Positions 60,887 through 64,000 of a stretch of DNA of 64,000 nucleotides are shown here, piece by piece (within the stretch, counting starts at the first letter, position 1; the number at the start of each line of letters is the position of its first letter). The stretch comes from Chroococcus sp. FPU101. GTDB lineage: Bacteria; Cyanobacteriota; Cyanobacteriia; Cyanobacteriales; Microcystaceae. Below the pieces are notes generated by a model. That model had not been told where the DNA came from. It made no database searches and was given only the letters and a program-made list of their open reading frames with translations. Where the stretch lies: NCBI RefSeq assembly GCF_017312365.1, contig NZ_BLJI01000019.1, forward strand, positions 1 through 64,000, in the 5' to 3' direction. Both the position numbers and the translations under genes were made by a program.

Positions 60887-61441
60887 ATGAAAGAATTTGA
60901 ATCGCTCAAGCATCAGTCCTTACCTAACCCAAATCAGAGCGAAGATCCACCAGAAACATTAGCAGATACTTCTCTTCTAGATTCTTTTGATGCAGTATCT
61001 ATGGAGCGTTTCGAGTTATTGAGTGCTTATCTAGATGGGGAAGTCACAGCCGTTGAACGTCGTCAAGTACAGCAGTGGCTAGACACCGATCCATCCTTTC
61101 AAAAATTGTATCGTAAACTAACAAAATTGCAGCAGTCGGCTCAATATGCTCCGACTCCTATCGATGCTCACAAGAATGAACAATTATCAGCACAAGTTTT
61201 TCAAAAGCTAGATCGCAGAAGAAATCAACGCTTATTAGCATTAAGTAGCGCATTAGGAGCAGCGATCGCAATGGCTTGTGTTTTTTATCTTTTCCCAGGA
61301 CGATCATCATTCAATCATCAAATCGCTCATAATCAGTTATCAGTAAGTGAAGTAGATGATGAAGAGCTAATGATTGCCTTAAATCATCCTCCATTTGATT
61401 TTGGTGTCTCAGATGGAGACATTCAGCATAACCAACCTTAA
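60887..61441 (+). CDS. Membrane-bound anti-sigma factor for SigG
   Basis: The 184-residue protein has an anti-sigma N-terminal domain (about 38-85: MERFELLSAYLDGEVTAVERRQVQQWLDTDPSFQKLYRKL) without the Cys/His zinc ligands of ZAS proteins, one membrane helix (about 118-138: LLALSSALGAAIAMACVFYLF), and a short acidic tail on the outer side. It should hold SigG inactive until envelope stress. GTGAGG lies 8 nt before the ATG. Pairing with SigG is inferred from position and type. Confidence 0.85.
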   Translation: MKEFESLKHQSLPNPNQSEDPPETLADTSLLDSFDAVSMERFELLSAYLDGEVTAVERRQVQQWLDTDPSFQKLYRKLTKLQQSAQYAPTPIDAHKNEQLSAQVFQKLDRRRNQRLLALSSALGAAIAMACVFYLFPGRSSFNHQIAHNQLSVSEVDDEELMIALNHPPFDFGVSDGDIQHNQP

Positions 61442-61509
61442 TTTTTTTTGAGCATCATTGAACGTTTCCTTTCTGTCATTCAGAGAGGAAATATTTTTAG
61501 GATCAATTT

Positions 61510-62094
61510 ATGGAAGCCGAAAAATTAGCTCTTTGGCGAGCGCCATTAGCTCGTGCCTTACATCTTAATCGTAGTCTACCTCAATCCCGCTATTTCCAAT
61601 TAGCCACCATTCGCCAAAATGGATATCCTGCTAATAGAACCGTCGTTTATCGAGGTTTTAGAGACCAAACCAATCAAATCCAGATGATTAGCGATCTTCG
61701 TAGCGAAAAGATTCAACAAATTAACAATTCGCCTTTGGCTGAAATTTGCTGGTATTTTAGTCAAACTAGAGAACAGTTTCGCTTTACTGGCACATTAACC
61801 CTTATTTCTGCCGATTCTAACTTACAATCGATTCGCCTTCAGATATGGCAACAACTTTCTAATGCGGCGCGATTACAGTTTGCTTGGCCAGAACCGAAAC
61901 AACCTAGAATAGAAGCAAAGGAGGCTTTTTTACCTCCTACTCCTTCAGTCAATGAACCTTTACCTAATTTTGGCTTGTTGCTTTTTGATTCGATTGAGGT
62001 CGATCATTTAGAATTACGGGGTGAACCGCAAAATCGATCTCATTATCAACTTGATCAACAGCACGAATGGAGCGTCAAGTCAATTAATCCTTAA
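61510..62094 (+). CDS. Pyridoxamine 5'-phosphate oxidase-fold (PPOX) flavoprotein
   Basis: The 194-residue protein has the split-barrel FMN-binding fold: [81 protein letters not shown], and a C-terminal [18 protein letters not shown]. It resembles the cyanobacterial Alr4036/Npun_F5749-type PPOX group rather than PdxH, so FMN binding is likely and the substrate is unknown. Its stop overlaps that of the convergent cysE gene by 4 nt. It begins 68 nt after the anti-sigma gene. Confidence 0.85.
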   Translation: MEAEKLALWRAPLARALHLNRSLPQSRYFQLATIRQNGYPANRTVVYRGFRDQTNQIQMISDLRSEKIQQINNSPLAEICWYFSQTREQFRFTGTLTLISADSNLQSIRLQIWQQLSNAARLQFAWPEPKQPRIEAKEAFLPPTPSVNEPLPNFGLLLFDSIEVDHLELRGEPQNRSHYQLDQQHEWSVKSINP

Positions 62095-62858
62095 ATTGAA
62101 CCGTCTAAAAACTCCCGTAAATCCCTCTCATTAATAGAACAGCAACTCGCGGTGGCTAATTCTTTATGGGATACAGTTTTAACGGATTTTTCTTGATTTT
62201 GTTTAAGTTCTTCGAGTTCTTTTTCTAAAGCCTCGATCCGATCCATTAAAGCACGAATGGCAGCCGCTTCAGAGTCGGGGAGATTACCATGTTCTAAAGG
62301 ATTAATCCGTACACCCGAACGATAGACTAAACGCCCTGGAACACCTACAACCGTACAGTCTGAGGGAACATCTTTAAGAACTACTGAACCTGCGCCGATA
62401 CGGACATTATTACCAAGAATAATATTACCTAAAACTTTAGCACCAGCACCGACAACGACATTCTCGCCAAGGGTGGGGTGACGTTTACCGCTTTCTTTAC
62501 CCGTTCCCCCTAAAGTAACGCCTTGATAAATGAGGGCATAATCTCCGACGATCGCAGTTTCGCCAATCACGACACCCATGCCATGATCGATAAAAACTCC
62601 TTTACCAATTTTTGCCCCTGGGTGAATTTCAATTCCAGTCAAGAAACGAGCCAGATGAGAAATGAGGCGAGGAATCAAAGGAAGACCCAGAGTATATAAC
62701 CCGTGTGCCAGCCGATATAGCCACAAAGCGTGTAACCCCGGATAACATAAGAGAACTTCTAGCCCATTGCGTGCAGCAGGATCTCGCTCAAAGACAATGC
62801 GATAATCAGCAATAATGGATGATAACACGAGTCGTTTCCCTATTCGCTTAGACCACAC
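62091..62858 (-). CDS. cysE: Serine O-acetyltransferase
   Basis: The 255-residue enzyme makes O-acetylserine for cysteine synthesis. [31 protein letters not shown] is the family start; [46 protein letters not shown] is the left-handed beta-helix with the catalytic His, followed by [22 protein letters not shown] helical tail (about 215-255) with [17 protein letters not shown] is probably a regulatory or complex-forming end. It has a normal length for the short cyanobacterial form. Confidence 0.95.
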   Translation of the reverse strand: MWSKRIGKRLVLSSIIADYRIVFERDPAARNGLEVLLCYPGLHALWLYRLAHGLYTLGLPLIPRLISHLARFLTGIEIHPGAKIGKGVFIDHGMGVVIGETAIVGDYALIYQGVTLGGTGKESGKRHPTLGENVVVGAGAKVLGNIILGNNVRIGAGSVVLKDVPSDCTVVGVPGRLVYRSGVRINPLEHGNLPDSEAAAIRALMDRIEALEKELEELKQNQEKSVKTVSHKELATASCCSINERDLREFLDGSI

Positions 62859-63140
62859 TGATCATCTTATCGTTTTCTGGTACGCTCGTAACCCTACTTA
62901 GAAGAGGAAAGAACCGAACAGATGTAGGTTTTGCATTCTTCTTATTTGGGAAAAGTAACACTCAGACTTAGGTTTAAGAAAATCAAAGAAAAATTTTTTG
63001 TTTTTTTCATCGTTTGTCGATCTTTCATTGATTAATTTCAATATATATGCTTTGGCCGTTCCCTTCTTCTTAAATAATCGTTACAACTAGAGATAGGTTA
63101 CAAAACGATAAACTTGCTCTTTGTAGGAACACTATCAACT

Positions 63141-63437
63141 ATGGCCGCAGACGATCGTAAAAAAAAGATCTGGGAGCATCTTAATCAAAGTGTTGGAGGT
63201 ATTAAGTATACATCCTCGACCACTAAAAAAAATTCCCCCAGTTCTGGCATTACTCCATCACTTGAACCCGAAAAACCCTTCGTTGCCCCACCACCCGTAC
63301 CCAAGGTGGAAAACCGCAAAAGACGAGTTATGGATCACCTAAATCTCAGTAGTGATGATTTTAAAAATGTCACCAATGATGGGGAAAAACAAAATAAACA
63401 AAAAATCCAAGAACATCTCAAGAAAAGTCTAGGATAA
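63141..63437 (+). CDS. Small basic protein with three copies of an HL-S motif, unknown function
   Basis: The 98-residue protein, starting MAADDRKKKIWEHLNQS, contains three copies of the pattern K/R-x-I/V/M-x-x-H-L-x-x-S: RKKKIWEHLNQS (about 5-16), RKRRVMDHLNLS (about 59-70) and NKQKIQEHLKKS (about 84-95). They are joined by Ser/Thr- and Pro-rich, low-complexity linkers. Such tandem short linear motifs suggest a multivalent adaptor, perhaps RNA or protein binding; I do not recognise a family. The Met at 63141 is chosen over TTG at 63114. It is alone on its strand between cysE and cruF. Confidence 0.75.
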   Translation: MAADDRKKKIWEHLNQSVGGIKYTSSTTKKNSPSSGITPSLEPEKPFVAPPPVPKVENRKRRVMDHLNLSSDDFKNVTNDGEKQNKQKIQEHLKKSLG

Positions 63438-63499
63438 ATTAAAGGGTAGGGATGCTATGAAAGAGTGTCTCTACTAAGCAGATTGACTTTTTGTAGTTT

Positions 63500-63534
63500 G
63501 ACCTCACCCCCAGAGTATTTAAGGAGATGAGGTC
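63500..63534. terminator. Hairpin between convergent genes at 63.5 kb
   Basis: GACCTCA (63500-63506) pairs perfectly with TGAGGTC (63528-63534) across a 21-nt loop, in the space between the three-repeat protein and cruF. It is followed by ATTTATT on the plus strand and may end one or both transcripts. Confidence 0.45.
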
Positions 63535-63571
63535 ATTTATTGCTGATTAAACCAAGAAATTAAAACTGAGG

Positions 63572-64000
63572 TTATTTAGTTCCGACTGGAACGCTTACCG
63601 TCGCTAGCGCAGGAACTTGGGCAGGAGTTTCAGGTTCAGACGCAAGTTTATAGAGAACTAACACTGGAAGAACACCTGTCAGCAGTCCCAAAAAGATCGG
63701 TATATAAATTTGAGCCGCTAAACTCATTACCATCGCAAAGGCAAAATTTCCTAAATACATCACTAGGGGTAATCCTAACGATTGATTAGGGAATGGAATG
63801 GGTTTAATTTGCCATATTAAGGTAGCTACCGTCATAAACACGCATCCTGTACCAAACCAACCCGCAAAATTTTGATAGGGCATACCGAAAAAAGCTCCCG
63901 GTTGTTCCCAAACCCAAAACGGTAAGGTAGTTTGACTCATTGCTGGATCTAGGACAAAATCCCAAGAAGTTAGCAAAACTGCACCAATGGCGATCGCGCT
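63572..64000 (-). CDS. cruF: CruF-type carotenoid 1,2-hydratase (C-terminal part, runs off the window)
   Basis: The frame enters from the right edge and ends at 63572. It contains the conserved LLTSWDFVLDPAMSQTTLPFWVWEQPGAFFGMPYQNFAGWFGTG segment with Asp/Glu/Trp-rich motifs of the CruF (DUF422) family and three further membrane helices. CruF hydrates gamma-carotene type carotenoids on the way to myxoxanthophyll. At least 143 residues are visible; the N-terminal half is outside. No break is seen. Confidence 0.85.
   Translation of the reverse strand, partial: SAIAIGAVLLTSWDFVLDPAMSQTTLPFWVWEQPGAFFGMPYQNFAGWFGTGCVFMTVATLIWQIKPIPFPNQSLGLPLVMYLGNFAFAMVMSLAAQIYIPIFLGLLTGVLPVLVLYKLASEPETPAQVPALATVSVPVGTK

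Overview
The window is chromosomal DNA of a cyanobacterium. Evidence: an AT-rich genome dotted with HIP1-type GCGATCGC octamers, a tmRNA with a cyanobacterial-type tag, ferredoxin-nitrite reductase (nirA), the cyanobacterial form of Hfq, a CruF carotenoid hydratase, phycobilisome-fold proteins, and a complete counterpart of the Synechocystis slr0144-slr0151 photosystem II assembly operon. The genus cannot be fixed from the sequence alone; a unicellular, low-GC chroococcalean-type lineage fits. Most genes are housekeeping or conserved cyanobacterial genes, with small accessory patches.

Layout. 1-860: wrecks of two insertion sequences (IS630 and IS982 families). 859-5393 (minus): eight-gene operon matching slr0144 to slr0151 in order (V4R, unknown, phycobilisome-fold, V4R, 2Fe-2S ferredoxin, phycobilisome-fold, ferredoxin, TPR); the kinase gene spkG (slr0152), which follows in Synechocystis, is not present and IS debris sits there. 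5.8-10 kb: pentapeptide protein with a perfect CRP-type operator upstream, a CysQ/inositol-phosphatase-type enzyme, an HTTM-DCC membrane protein and a tiny two-stop pseudogene. 10.0-11.6 kb: ssrA and hemB. 11.6-17.8 kb: type IV pilus operon pilMNOQ with a divergent stand-alone PilB-N-terminal-like protein. 18-28 kb: glycosyltransferase, a translationally coupled MBOAT/SGNH/NDH-2 trio, an FkbM methyltransferase and an overlapping acyl-CoA-dehydrogenase-like/acyl-carrier-protein pair. 26.9-30.1 kb: divergently arranged tripartite TRAP transporter. 30-44 kb: map, surE, an ABC exporter with a frameshifted tail, AI-2E family permease, a DUF39 protein, ABC1 kinase, DUF29 protein, a PEP-CTERM alpha/beta hydrolase inside a tandem duplication, hflX and an ExoD-family protein. 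44.5-52 kb: natD-like permease, lumenal or periplasmic pentapeptide protein, purK, a GC-richer sulfatase and glgP. 53-56 kb: a 1062-residue DUF4347/lectin/Calx-beta/sugar-dehydrogenase protein. 56-64 kb: nirA, dapF, hfq, a ComFB-family receptor, sigG with its anti-sigma factor, a PPOX-fold protein, cysE, a small three-repeat protein and the 3' end of cruF.

How the parts connect. Several genes relate to surface behaviour: pilMNOQ, the PilB-N-like protein, Hfq (known to bind PilB1 in Synechocystis), ComFB (a cyclic-nucleotide receptor controlling motility and competence in Synechocystis), a possible CRP site, ExoD, glycosyltransferase and MBOAT genes. The least understood parts are the acyl-dehydrogenase/ACP pair with the nearby MBOAT trio, the three-repeat protein at 63.1 kb, the duplication at 40.2-42.0 kb, and a 0.86-kb structured non-coding stretch at 52.3 kb. 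No CRISPR array, prophage or tRNA gene was recognised.
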